From Cephalopachus bancanus (Eukaryota > Chordata > Mammalia > Primates > Tarsiidae), in NCBI GenBank assembly GCA_027257055.1, contig JAPVLO010000115.1, forward strand, positions 434,001-498,000: DNA of 64,000 nt, read 5' to 3'. Shown here one piece after another: positions 37,634 through 48,039 of this stretch. Position 1 is the stretch's first letter; each line of letters opens with the position of its first letter. The position numbers were made by a program, and so were the translations under genes. Under the pieces are notes generated by a model, which saw only the letters and a list, made by a program, of their open reading frames with translations, was not told the DNA's origin and ran no database searches.

Positions 37634-38312
37634 TGTTTTTTTTTTTTTTAAGTCAGTCAAATTTAGCAATGAGGGGCTGTATACTAACTTTAGTGTGCTT
37701 TGTTATTCATAAAGCAAATTAATTTCATCAGCAATTTAATTTCAGCCAAAAGACTAATTGGCAATAGCAAATAATGTTTATATCAATGGAGACTGTTTTG
37801 GTTAGACATTTTTTGGTTTCCTATTTCTAGAGAAGTTTATAAGCAGAAGGCATTTATGCTTATTTTGATCTCCATATGTATTTACTTGAGATAATAGATT
37901 TTTACTATTTTTAATTTAAACCAACTGAGGGTTGTTTTGAAGACTGGAATGTATCATGATACTTACCATGGTGCCTGATACAGGATGACCAAATAAATGG
38001 CAGTTATCATTATTGTATACTTCTCGTAGAGGAACTGCAGATATCATGTATTCTGCTCTCTTCCCTGGAACAGTGGTAAGGTGAGGGGCTGATTCCCTGT
38101 CCAGTTGTGAGCTGAATTCTGAGTAAGGCTGCCCTTGGGGGACTTGGTATTTAACGTCTGAACTCCAGGATGGAAGCCAAGCTTTGGGTCTGTAGCCACA
38201 GGTCCTGAGGGACCTTAGACAAGTCATGAAGACAGAAAGTCAACATCTTAATCAATGGCCTTTTGGCTGCAAGTAACAGAAACACTGGGGTTATTTAGTA
38301 AGAGGGAAATGT
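37634..38312. other. Intergenic DNA, mostly unrecognised
   Basis: A possible MIR tail near 37950-38020 (GTGCCTGATACAGGATGACC). Confidence 0.4.
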
Positions 38313-38594
38313 GGGCCGGGCTCGGTGGCTCAGCCTGTAATCCCGCGCCTTTACGAGGCTGAGGTGAGTGGATTGCCTGAGCCTGCGGGTTCGAGACCCG
38401 CCTGGGTAGCGAGATCTCATCTCTACAATAAATCAAAAAGTAGCTGGGCGTGGTAGCGCGCGCCTGTAATTCCAGCTACTTGGAAGGCTGAGGCGGAAGG
38501 ATCGCCGGAGCCCAGCAGGTCGAGGCTGCGGTGGCCAGGAGTGGCCACTGCACTCCAGTCTGGGCGACAGAGTGAGACTCCAACTCAAAAAAAA
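38313..38594 (+). mobile_element. Alu, full-length, sense, young subfamily
   Basis: Begins GGCCGGGCTCGGTGGCTCAGCC; GGGAAATGTG / GGGAAGTGTG flanks. Confidence 0.94.
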
Positions 38595-39335
38595 AGGGAA
38601 GTGTGATACAACCCAATTCCAGGAAGTTCAGTCAGGCTTTGAGGAAGCTGGGACTGTTGAGTCTGAAGCCAGAGCCTTGAGCTCCATCTCTTGAAGGCCT
38701 AGACATCTTTAACTATCTACTACCTTCTTTCTGTAGACCTGCTTCTTCTGCATGACCTTCCAAGTCCAGTGGCTGCAGCTACCTGATCTCCCATCCTCAT
38801 ACCAATTCCAAAATCAGAGAGAAAAAAAAAATCTGGGCTCCAATTCTAGATTGGCTTTGCTGGGTCATGGGACCCAGGCCTATTACTGGGTAAAGGAAAC
38901 ACAAGGACACATACTATTAAAGGAATTCTAGGATGCCAGACCTATTAATGGAGGGCAGTAATCAGAGAAGGAAGTGCCACCCAGCAAGACCCTCCAAAGT
39001 ATAAACTTTTGTCAGGGAGTTGAGGCGTACCTTACCAATCACCTGAGGTCCAGGTTGGCTTCCTCTGAGGCTTCCTTCCAGGCTTAGGAGTGTCTTCTCT
39101 GTGTTTCTGAACATGTTCTTGCGTGTTCTGAAGGGGTGAAAGGTAGGAACCCAGATCAGGTGCTGTGACTTGTCTGGGTCTGAGAACCACCATGGAAGCT
39201 AGATCTGAGTGGAGGTTGTTTATGGTTGCTGAAGGGGACAGCTACTGTGGGGCTTGCTAGATTTCTGGTCCTGGCAATTGAAGAGTAAAGGCAAAGTGAA
39301 GGGGATCAGAATATGCCACATTGACATAAGGATCA
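38595..39335. other. Single-copy intergenic stretch
   Basis: Nothing recognised. Confidence 0.4.
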
Positions 39336-39339
39336 ATTT

Positions 39340-39790
39340 TGAACTGCAGGCAGTTGAGAATCAGCGGAAACAGGCCCTCCCTTGCCTTCCCCTTATCTGC
39401 CTAAAGGCAGAGCATAAATTTCTCTTTGGGGAGGGTGCCCTCCCTTTACCAGAGTGAGAAAAGTGACTTCTTATCAAAAATGGGAAACTGATACCAGGAT
39501 AAGTTTGCATAAACAGACCTTACTAAAATAGCGCTTATCTTCCATTAGTTCACCCATATATTCCCTAGTCACTTCTCCAAAATTCACTGTCCCTTGAAGC
39601 CCAAATCCTCTTTCTTTTGTTAAATAGGTATATAAACCCCAGGCCTAACTGCTTCTTTGAGTTTCACTTCTTTTCTGTGAACTCCCATGTATATACACAT
39701 TAATAAAAATCATGTGCCCCTTTTTCCTGCTAATCTGTCTTTTGTTAGTTTAATTCACAGGCCTCTGGGTACCGGAAATGAGAGAGCAGA
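39340..39790 (+). mobile_element. Solitary endogenous retrovirus-like LTR (class I-like, uncertain)
   Basis: The layout is that of a U3-R-U5 unit: TATA-like GGTATATAAACC at about 39627, a poly(A) signal AATAAA at about 39702, then CCTGCTAATCTGTCTTTTG, a U5-like word of class I LTRs I know. No internal retroviral coding region lies next to it, so a solo LTR is the simplest reading. Family not identified. Confidence 0.5.
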
Positions 39791-40110
39791 GGAGAAGTGC
39801 TTTCCTCCCTGACCAAAGAATTACCATTTCCTTGGCAGATAACCCTGGCTTCCCTTCCATAGCCCATCTGACCAATGGTCATAGTCTCTCAACCTCATTT
39901 CTCTCTTGGGATCTCTGGTTCTTAGAAATTTCAGCCTCTTTTCAGCATCTCTGCTTCTCTCTCTGGAGGAAGCCTTTTCATATCTAGAACCTGAGAGACT
40001 TGATTCAATAAAATTCCACCTTCTGATATTGAGCTGGTCAAGGCCTTATCTGAGATACTGTGGGGTGGGTCTAGAGGTAGAAGAGAGGCAGAGACGACAA
40101 TGATACTAAG
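39791..40110. other. Intergenic DNA, unrecognised
   Basis: Nothing recognised. Confidence 0.35.
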
Positions 40111-40114
40111 ATGA

Positions 40115-40335
40115 GAGCTTAATGTGTACAAGGCACCATGCTAATGGCTTAATGAGCATGATCTCATTTAATTTTCATAACTATCCTATTTTATTTTCCT
40201 GATTTTACAAAGAGTCTTAGTGAGGCCAAGCAATTTGTCCAGGGCTTATAGGGCTGACAAGTGTCTAATCCAGGAACAAAACTTCAACCTTTCTGATTTC
40301 CAGGCACAATCTGATCCATGTCACATCATTTGTCC
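40115..40335 (-). mobile_element. MIR, antisense
   Basis: CAAGGCACCATGCTAATGG, TTTTCCTGATTTTACAAAG, CAGGGCTTATAGGGC, AATCCAGGAACAAAAC. Confidence 0.75.
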
Positions 40336-40424
40336 AGCATTGTGGGAGAGACTCCATATTCCAAACAACAACAGAAACCAGAATGAGGGGTGTGGGGTCA
40401 GAGGGAGCTCTTTCAGACTGCGAG

Positions 40425-40530
40425 CATAGTTTCCTGGAAGAGAAGCTATTTGGGCCAGGCCTTGAAGAATGAATAGGACTTATTAGGCAGAGATTGGGGA
40501 AGAAGCAAGGGATCAGGGTAAGCAAATGTA
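40425..40530 (+). mobile_element. L2 fragment
   Basis: GGGCCAGGCCTTGAAGAATGAATAGG ... AAGGGATCAGGGTAAGC follows an L2 3' order. Confidence 0.5.
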
Positions 40531-40608
40531 GAGACTGGAAAGGGCAGGGAGTGTTGGAGGGACTACAATTAGTCTGCTGTGACTGCAGTTTCTGTGAGTG
40601 AATCTCCT

Positions 40609-40884
40609 TTTTTTTTGAGATGGAGTCTTACTCCCAGGCTGGAGTGCAGTGGCATGCTCACAGCCACTCCAGCATTGATCTGCTGGGCTCCGGTGATCCT
40701 TCCACCCTACCTCAGCCTTCCAAGTAGCCAGAACTACAGGCACAAGCTACCACGCCGGGCTAATTTTTTGATTTATTTTAGAGACGAGGTCTCATCATGT
40801 TGCCCATGCTGGTCTCGAACCTATGGGCTCAGGCAGTCCTCTTGCCTCGGCCTCCCAAAGTGCTGGGACTATAGGCTTGAGCCT
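40609..40884 (-). mobile_element. Alu, antisense
   Basis: GAGATGGAGTCTTACTCCCAGG (short deletion) to GACTATAGGCTTGAGCC; last left-arm bases missing. Confidence 0.88.
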
Positions 40885-41405
40885 ATCACTCATCTTTCTG
40901 CTCTATTGTCCTGGGGCAGGGATGTCCTCTGAGAGCACATCCAACTACAAGGCTGGTAGTATACAAGCCAGGATTCTGCTAGTGGAACAAGCAAGAATCC
41001 TGGGGAAGTGGTATACAAAATTCTGGCTTGGCATGCTTGTTATCCTTGGCCCTTGGGAGCTCCATGAACCCTCAGCCCCTTAGTAACGGCTCAGGGCAGA
41101 GGTCAGTGTGTGTGGGTGAGAGGATGAAGCGAGCCTGTGTCTGGGCTGGGAACAGTGACAAGCAGGATGTGAGAGCCCATTCTCCACAGAAGGATTCCTA
41201 CAAACAGTCCCTCCCTGGTGCTGACCCTATTACCAGTTGCTATGGTCAGCTAAAGTGTTAGGACATTTGTTTCAACAGCCTGGTCTTCTCCAACTCTGGT
41301 TGGCTTTGAGTCTCTTCCTGTAAGCACCTGTTGTTGGCTGGGTAGGGAAGGCAGTAGGTTGGCACAGAAATAAAGACAGATTTTATGCTGGAGACAGATA
41401 GACAA
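40885..41405. other. Single-copy intergenic stretch
   Basis: Nothing recognised. Confidence 0.4.
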
Positions 41406-41409
41406 ATAA

Positions 41410-41500
41410 TAGTGAGAAACATGATTTGAGTACTTGGTAAGTGTCACACACTACGCTGAGAGCTTTACATGCGTCCTTTATGTATATCCTTTTAAAAGTG
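41410..41500 (-). mobile_element. MIR fragment, antisense
   Basis: GAGTACTTGGTAAGTGTC and GAGAGCTTTACATGCGTCC. Confidence 0.6.
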
Positions 41501-41620
41501 AAGCCTCTTCATGGTCTTTTATCCACATGGTATCAATCTGGACATCCATAATATTTGGAAAAAATTTTGAATAATGATTGTACAATCTTTTGAAAAATAT
41601 ACACAGCAAAACTTCAAATC

Positions 41621-41922
41621 TGCCGGGCTTGGTGGCTCAGCCTTTAATCCCGCGGTTTGGGAGGCTGAGGTGAATGGATTGCCTGAGCCCACGGGTTCGA
41701 GACCCGCCTGGGCAACTTGGTGAGACCTCATCTCTACAACAATTCAAAAATTAGCTGGGCATGGTAGCGTGTGCCTGCAGTTCCAGCTACTTGGAAGGCT
41801 GAGGTGGAAGGATCACCTGAGTCCAGCAGATAGAGGCTGTGGTGGCTGTGAGTGTGTAGCTCCACTCCAGCCTGGGCAACGGAGTGAGACTCCAACTCAA
41901 AAACAAAAACAAAAACAAAAAA
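41621..41922 (+). mobile_element. Alu, full-length, sense, young subfamily, AAAAAC tail
   Basis: Begins GCCGGGCTTGGTGGCTCAGCC. AAAACTTCAAATC on both sides. Confidence 0.93.
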
Positions 41923-42019
41923 ACTTCAAATCCTCTTTTCCTATCTTTATTCTATATACAGTGCCCCCATCCCAATCCTTTCTTCCCCTCCAACCTCCCC
42001 CAGAGGAGAGATTTAAACC

Positions 42020-42215
42020 ATGAATATATCTAGTTAATATTTTTTATTTATCTCACATGCGTTATCCAGTTTAAACTTTCTCACAGCCCTGTTAGGGCAG
42101 GTACTATTATTCTCATTTTACAGATGGAGAAAAAGACGTCTAGAGGTTACATCTCACCCAAGGTCACAAAGTGAATCATTGGCAAGTGGATTTGAAGCAG
42201 GTTCTGTGCTTACTG
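42020..42215 (-). mobile_element. MIR, antisense
   Basis: ATTCTCATTTTACAGATGG and ACCCAAGGTCACAAAG. Confidence 0.75.
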
Positions 42216-42224
42216 TGAAAGTGC

Positions 42225-42385
42225 ATATATGATTCAGGGGCTCTGAATCTCTTGAGGAGGGGACAAATAATTCAGCATGAGGGGATACCTGAGACTTCAT
42301 AGTGGAGGGAACATTTGAGTAGGGCATCAAAGGATAAAGAGAAGCTCTGCGGAAGAGATGGGCAATGTGTTTCCCAGGAAGGGAG
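42225..42385 (+). mobile_element. L2 fragment
   Basis: AACATTTGAGTAGGGCATC followed by GGCAATGTGTTTCCCAGG. Weak. Confidence 0.4.
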
Positions 42386-42740
42386 CGAGGCCCAAGGGAA
42401 AAACACATCAGATTGTGGGGTGTCAGAAGGAAGGTGATCTCATTTCCCTCAATGGGGGTGAGCCTAGCACTTAGACTTGCTTCATTTCCCAGCTCTGCCT
42501 CAGGCAGATTCTGCCTATGCCCTTTTAACGGCCTCCTTCACAAAGCCTCCTTGTGTCTTCTGAAAGAGACCTTCTGACTCCGGCCGGCTCCCCAAGGTCT
42601 GTGGTGAAGGAGCCCAGAAATGAGCAACCAAACCAAATACATATGCCCAATTCCTCAGGAATTACATGTCAAGACTGTCTTAGGGAATGCAGCCCTCTAC
42701 TAGGTCAAAGAAAGCATACTGTAGTCTAAAGAATACAACA
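42386..42740. other. Intergenic DNA, unrecognised
   Basis: Nothing recognised. Confidence 0.35.
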
Positions 42741-42744
42741 GAAA

Positions 42745-43205
42745 GTACATTCAACTTGATCTGAGTTTGAATCTAAGCAAAACCACTCAACTGGATGAAT
42801 TCAGGCAAGTTGCTTAATCTTGCTAAGCTCAGGCAAGGAGGCTCATGCAAGGAGGCTCATGCCTATGATCCCAGCACTTTGAGAGGCCAAGGTGAGAGGA
42901 CTGCCTGAGCTCATGGGCTCGAGACCAGCCTGGGCAGCTCGGCAAGATCTCAACTCTACAATAAATCAGAAAATTAGCCAAGTGTGGTGGCGTGTGACTG
43001 TAGTTCCAGCTACTTGGAAGGCTGAGGCAGAAGAATCACCTGAGCCTAGCAGGGCAAGGCTGCGGTGGCCATGAGTGTGCCACTGCACTCCAGTCTGGGT
43101 GACAGTGTGAGACTCCAACTAAAAAAAAAAAAAAAAAAAAAATCTTGCTGAGATTCAGTCTCTGAGTCCAAAAAATGATTGGCCCTTTTGCTAAAAAGTG
43201 ATGCC
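42745..43205 (+). mobile_element. MIR, sense, split by an Alu
   Basis: GAGTTTGAATCTAAGC ... GGCAAGTTGCTTAATC, then after the Alu GATTCAGTCTCTGAGTCC. Confidence 0.72.
42836..43141 (+). mobile_element. Alu, sense, with duplicated 5' bases
   Basis: The word CAAGGAGGCTCATG occurs twice in tandem at the start. AATCTTGCT occurs on both sides. Confidence 0.88.
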
Positions 43206-43510
43206 TGATAGGTTTGTCAGAGTGGAAGAGGAGACAACTGGCTAGGGGATATACTGATCTAACAGTCACTTCAGTGTTGGGTTATAGAGACTTGTCAAGT
43301 GCAAGTTTCTCCTGCAGGAAATGGACAGTATGAGATCTCAGGAACTTGAGTGGGAAGGTGACTCCCAGCAAGTGGAGGGAAAAAGAGGAAGTGTTGGGTA
43401 TAGCAGAGTTAAGAGAGTTTCCAGTCCTGAAGTCTTATTACCATGCTTAATCTTCAAATACCAATTCAATGAATATTGGCTGGACACTTGAATTGCGATT
43501 TCATCTGTTT
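43206..43510. other. Intergenic DNA, unrecognised
   Basis: Nothing recognised. Confidence 0.35.
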
Positions 43511-43511
43511 T

Positions 43512-43809
43512 TTTATTTTTTATTTTTATTTTTTTTGAGTTGGAGTCTCACTCTGTCGCTCAGACTGGAGTGCAGTGGCCGCTCCCGGCCACCGCAGCCT
43601 CGCCTGCTGGGCTCTGGCGATCCTTCCACCTCAGCCTTCCGAGTAGCCGGAATTACAGGCATGCGCTACCACGCCCGGCTGATTTTTTGATTTATTGTAG
43701 AGATGAGGTCTCGCTGCCCAGGCGGGTCTCGAACCCGCGGGCTCAGGCAATCCACTCACCTCAGCCTCCCAAAGGCACGGGATTACAGGCTGAGCCACCG
43801 AGCCCGGCT
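43512..43809 (-). mobile_element. Alu, full-length, antisense, young subfamily
   Basis: TCATCTGTTTTTTT on both sides. Perfect box-B hairpin at 43722-43738 and right-arm hairpin at 43575-43592. Confidence 0.95.
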
Positions 43810-44119
43810 CATCTGTTTTTTTAAAAAATGTTATTTGTTCATATTCTGCCTCATCCCCAGAAGACATTTGAGGTGGCTTACAAAAAATACACACAATACA
43901 ACAAAATGACAATAAAGGCATGGAAAACAGAGTGGAGGGAGACTCAGTAAAACAGTGAGCAGAAACCAGATCATTTCAGTAGCCTTAACACACACACCAA
44001 GGTCCTGCCCAGATTAATATCATTACCACAAAACCCCTGGTTGCATCTTGAACAGAACTAAAGGTAGTATTTGTATTTTACAAACAAAACTGCGGTTAAG
44101 GCCTGTACTGGTTCCAGCA

Positions 44120-44182
44120 TATTGGATGTATGTGTGTATGTGACTTGTGTATGTGTGTACGTGTGCGTGTGCGTGTGTGACA
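44120..44182 (+). repeat. Imperfect (TG)n microsatellite
   Basis: Alternating TGTG with TATG, TACG and TGCG interruptions. Confidence 0.9.
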
Positions 44183-44364
44183 TCCTTCGTAAATTATACA
44201 AAGTTTGTGCCTGTGTTTGGCAAAAGACCACAGGCAGCTGCCTCTGCTTTCTCTGCTGCCTAAGAATTACAGAACTTGACTGATCAGGTCACTTGCCTGA
44301 ACCAGACATTCAGGAAAGGGAAGCAAAGGAGAATAAACACAAATTAGTATTTCAGTAAATTATC

Positions 44365-44470
44365 CTGCCCCACTAAAATATACTGAGTGCTCATTATCTG
44401 CCAGGCCCTCTGCTAAGCACATATACTGCCTTTCGTAGTCTAAATTACACCTTGGAGGGTAGCCTTGGGA
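44365..44470 (-). mobile_element. MIR fragment, antisense
   Basis: CTGAGTGCTCATTATCTGCC and CTCTGCTAAGCAC. Confidence 0.65.
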
Positions 44471-44749
44471 TTAACAGCACCCATTTGGAGTCCAAGGCAG
44501 GTTAGGACGGAGGGAGTCCCGCCTCCCCCAGTAGCTGGCTGCCTGCGGTGCCTGCTGCGTATTTTCCTTCATCCCTCCAAGCCCGCATATCCACTGTCTG
44601 TCTCTGGGGTCGTTATCACGAATCAGAAAGCTAGAGTATGTTAAGTGCTCTGCCGGGTGTGGGCACACAGTAAACAATAACAATATAAATAACGGCAACC
44701 GTTTACCGAGCTCATAGGATGGCAGGGGCATCCAAATCCTGGAGCACTA

Positions 44750-45215
44750 CCCCCTCCACCACCGCAGCGGGACCGGGGTGGGGCTGGGCGGAACCGCGAT
44801 GGGGCAGCCGCGGGCGGCGTGCGGGGGAGGCGCGGGCCGCCTAATGCAGTCGTCAGTTAATTAGGGGAGAAGGTTATGTCATTAACGGCGGGATCGATGC
44901 AAAGGGAATTAAGAGGCTCTGGCAGCGCCACTGCCGCGCTCTCTGCGCGGGCCGCGGGCCGAACTCAACAAAAATTCGATACGCATTAGCGGAAGAGCAG
45001 CAGCCGCCAGGACGCGGGGTCGGCGGAGCGCGGGAATCCGGCCCGGCGAGGAAGCAGGGCCGGGTCCGAGCAGGCGCCCCCGCCAGGGCAGCCCCAGCTC
45101 TTGGGGGCGTGGTCCCGGCCGGACTCCAGGGAGGCGAAGGAACGGCGTGGCTGACCCAGGGATGCCAGGGCGTGGGATGGGGATTGGGCGTGCGGTGACC
45201 CGCCTGTGACACCGA
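44750..45215. promoter_or_regulatory. Orphan CpG island with AT-rich homeobox-like core
   Basis: About 460 bases dense in CpG and GC boxes (GGGGCTGGGCGG, GGGGGCGTGG). It is interrupted by an AT-rich core at 44838-44915 with CAGTTAATTAGG, GTCATTAACGG and GATCGATGC. It sits 10 kb past the GFRA3 end, between two repeat-rich stretches, and no Alu has inserted in it. No gene start is recognised. Candidate promoter of a noncoding RNA or a distal enhancer. Confidence 0.65.
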
Positions 45216-45299
45216 GGATCATAAGGAGACCAGTAGGTCAGAGGGCAAACAGGCAGACGTTGAGCCCAGCTCTGGCTAGTTTCGAGTTCCTCGTTTAAG

Positions 45300-45480
45300 C
45301 ATTTCTTTCTTTTACTTGATTATAAAGATGTGGGGTACAAGTCACGATTAGGTATATAAATAATGTACGTGCAGGTGAAGTTTGGGCCTCCAACCGGTCC
45401 TCATATCCCCTGGTTTAGAATCAGGTACCCTTTGTTTTGTTACGTGCCTCCCTAACCCCCATTCCCCATTTACACTTTTC
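45300..45480 (-). mobile_element. L1 LINE 3'UTR fragment, antisense
   Basis: GATGTGGGGTACAAG, GATTAGGTATATAAATAATG and AATCAGGTACCCTTTG match the 22.6-kb L1 3'UTR. Confidence 0.65.
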
Positions 45481-45481
45481 T

Positions 45482-45718
45482 TTTTTCTTGAGTTGGAGTC
45501 CCCGTTGCCCAGGCTGGAGTGCAGTGGCATGCTCACAGCCACTCTAGCGTCGACCTGCTGGGCTCAGGCGATCCCTTCCAGCCAATTTTTTGATTTATTA
45601 CAGAGATGAGGTCTGTCCAAGTTGCCCGGGTTGTTCTCGAACCCGTGGGCTCAGGCAATCCTATCCCCTCGGCCTCCCAAAGTGCTGGGGTTACAGGCCT
45701 GAGCCACCGCGCCCGGCC
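45482..45718 (-). mobile_element. Alu, antisense, internal deletion
   Basis: ATTTACAC on both sides; gap after GGCGATCCCTTCCAG. Confidence 0.88.
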
Positions 45719-45730
45719 TATTTACACATT

Positions 45731-46008
45731 TCTTTTTTTTTTTTGAGTTGGAGTCTCACTCTGTCGCCCAGACTGGAGTGCAGTGGCCGCTCCCGGCCAC
45801 CGCAGCCTCGACCTGCTGGGCTCCTGCGATCCTTCCGAGTAGCTGGAAGTACAGGCGCGTGCTACCACGCCCGGCTAATTTTTGAATTATTGTAGAGATG
45901 AGGTCTCGCCAAGTTGCCCAGGTGGGTCTTGAACCCGCGGGATCAGGCAATTCCCTCACCTCGGCCTCCCAAAGCGCGGGATTACAGGCTGAGCCACCGA
46001 GCCCGGCC
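45731..46008 (-). mobile_element. Alu, antisense, young subfamily
   Basis: ACACATTTCT on both sides; lies 12 bases from the preceding Alu in the same orientation. Confidence 0.92.
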
Positions 46009-46224
46009 TGTTGTACACATTTCTAAGAGCTTCTGGTGCTGTTCTGCAGCATGCTGGGCCCCAGCCTCTCAACAGGCAAGCTCCAACTCATGCCTCAGGT
46101 CCAGCTGAAGTCACAGGGAAGCCGCCCTGATCTCCCTAGACCAGGCCAGGCCACCCTGTCACCCACCCTCACAGCACTTTTCCTCAGTGTCACCATCATG
46201 ATGATCTGTGTAACTTTCTGTTCA

Positions 46225-46330
46225 ACATCCTTCTGCTGACCAGACTGTAAACTCTAGGAGAGCAGGACTATGTGGGTCTGCCTGTTTACCTGCACCGACG
46301 GTGCTTGGAACATGGCAGGCGCTTCCTGCA
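46225..46330 (+). mobile_element. L2 fragment, sense
   Basis: GACCAGACTGTAAACTCTAGG and GAGCAGGACTATGTGGGTC. Confidence 0.65.
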
Positions 46331-46369
46331 CATCTGTCCAAGGACTGAAACGCCACACCAGCCCCACAA

Positions 46370-46690
46370 CCTCAGCAAGTAAGTCGATAGTGTACGAAAA
46401 TTGAGGCTCAAAGAAGTGAAATGACTTGCCCTAGATCACACTGATCTCCCAGCTACCCAAGCTGAGCAAATTAAGCTGTTGAATTTTGGTTGTTCCTATC
46501 TAAGGGGAAATTAATTGTAGCTGCCTCCATGCTAGGTGCCAGGGAGTGAGCTAACATTTTATTTACATTTGCTCATATAATTCTCACAACAACCCTGTGA
46601 AATAGAAGTCTCTTCATAAAAGAGGAACTTGAAACTAGCAAGAGCTGGGCTCATCATTTGCCAGTTGGTCCTTAGACCCATTGGTCCACT
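46370..46690 (-). mobile_element. Two MIR fragments, antisense
   Basis: 46370-46480 (AAATTGAGGCTCAAAGAAG) and 46540-46690 (TAATTCTCACAACAACCC). Confidence 0.65.
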
Positions 46691-47305
46691 TCTGATACTC
46701 TATGTCAGAGGCTGAGCCACCCTCATGACCTATCCTCACCCCAATCCTCAACAGGCTGCATTTCCCAGACTCCCTTGTCAGCTGGATTTTGGCTGGGTTT
46801 GGTCAGTGGGAGCCACCAGCACAAGATTGAGGGCCAGAGGACAGGAGAAGCTAGGAAGCCCACAGCCTTGGAAACTTTTGGCTCCATCTCCTTTCCTTGG
46901 CCTCCGTGCTAGGTATATGGTAGTGCTTTCCTGCTCGTGCTAATCTCTGGGTTGGCTCGTGTTCCCCTGTTTAGCTTCTCATTTCTTCCATTACCTAAGT
47001 AGCCATAGTATTAAATTATCTCTGTTTGAAATACTTAGAGTGTATTCATTTTCCTGGTTACTGTAAGAGCCATGACTTGAATTCAGATCTTTTTGATCAC
47101 AAAATCAACACACTTAAAGTTTCTCACAGAAGATGACGGTGGGGCAAAGCAGAAAGAGAATGATAATCACTTACCTACACTGCCTGGAGAGCTCCTCCTA
47201 GGTAGCTTCTGTGGGAGAAATTCATTTTAAAGATAATAGCTCACCCATAAAACCTATTTATAATTGATTATTATGCTTTTAAAATTCTACTTTTCATAGT
47301 TAAAA
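46691..47305. other. Single-copy intergenic stretch
   Basis: Nothing recognised. Confidence 0.4.
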
Positions 47306-47309
47306 TATC

Positions 47310-47430
47310 ATTTACACCTGGAAATGAAGGTAATAATAGCATCTACCTAGAAGAGTTATTGTGAAGGCCAAATGAGCTAACGTATGCTAAAAAAACACCT
47401 GCCCGTGGTAACTGTTCAATGACGGTTCCT
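47310..47430 (+). mobile_element. MIR fragment, sense
   Basis: GAAGAGTTATTGTGAAGGCC and GTAACTGTTCAATGACGG. Confidence 0.65.
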
Positions 47431-47445
47431 TCCCCAGTTCCCTTT

Positions 47446-47712
47446 TTGTTTTTTTTGAGTCAGAGTACAATGGCATGCTTACGGCCATTGCACCTTGACC
47501 TGCTGGGCTCAGGCGATCCTTCTGCCTCAGCCTTCTAGGTAACTGGAACCACAGGCACATGCCACCATGCTCAGCTAATTTTTTGATTTATTGTAGAGAT
47601 GAAGTCTTGCCAAGTTGCCCAGGATTGTCTCGAACCCCTGGGTTTAGGCAATCCTCTCGTCTTCACCTCCCAAAGTGCTGGAATTACAGGCGTGAACCAC
47701 CGCACTTAGCTC
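47446..47712 (-). mobile_element. Alu, antisense, missing first right-arm bases
   Basis: GAGTCAGAGTACAATGGC lacks the usual sequence between; ends CACCGCACTTAGC. Confidence 0.88.
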
Positions 47713-47745
47713 GTTCCCCGGTTCCTTTAAAATCTGGGGAAATGG

Positions 47746-48036
47746 GCCAGGCCTGGTGGCTCAGCCTGTAACCCCAGCACTTTGGGAGGCCAAGGCGAGA
47801 GGATTGCCTGAGCTCAGGGGTTCAAGACCAGCCTGGGCACTTTGGCGAGACCTCGTCTCTACAATAAATTACAAAAACTAGCCGGGTGTGGTGGCGTGCA
47901 TCTGTAGTTCCAGTTACTTGGAAGGCTGAGGAGGAAGGATCACCTAAACCCAGCAAGTTGAGGCTGCGGTGTCTGTGAGCATGCCGCTGCACTCTAACCT
48001 GGACCACAGGAGTGAGACTCCAACTCAAAAAAGAAG
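47746..48036 (+). mobile_element. Alu, full-length, sense
   Basis: AAATCTGGGGAA on both sides; begins GGCCAGGCCTGGTGGCTCAGCC. Confidence 0.93.
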
Positions 48037-48039
48037 CCA

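Noticed and set aside
44874..45222. 112-codon antisense frame in the orphan CpG island
   Set aside because: GC-rich chance frame with no homology recognised; the island may still be regulatory.
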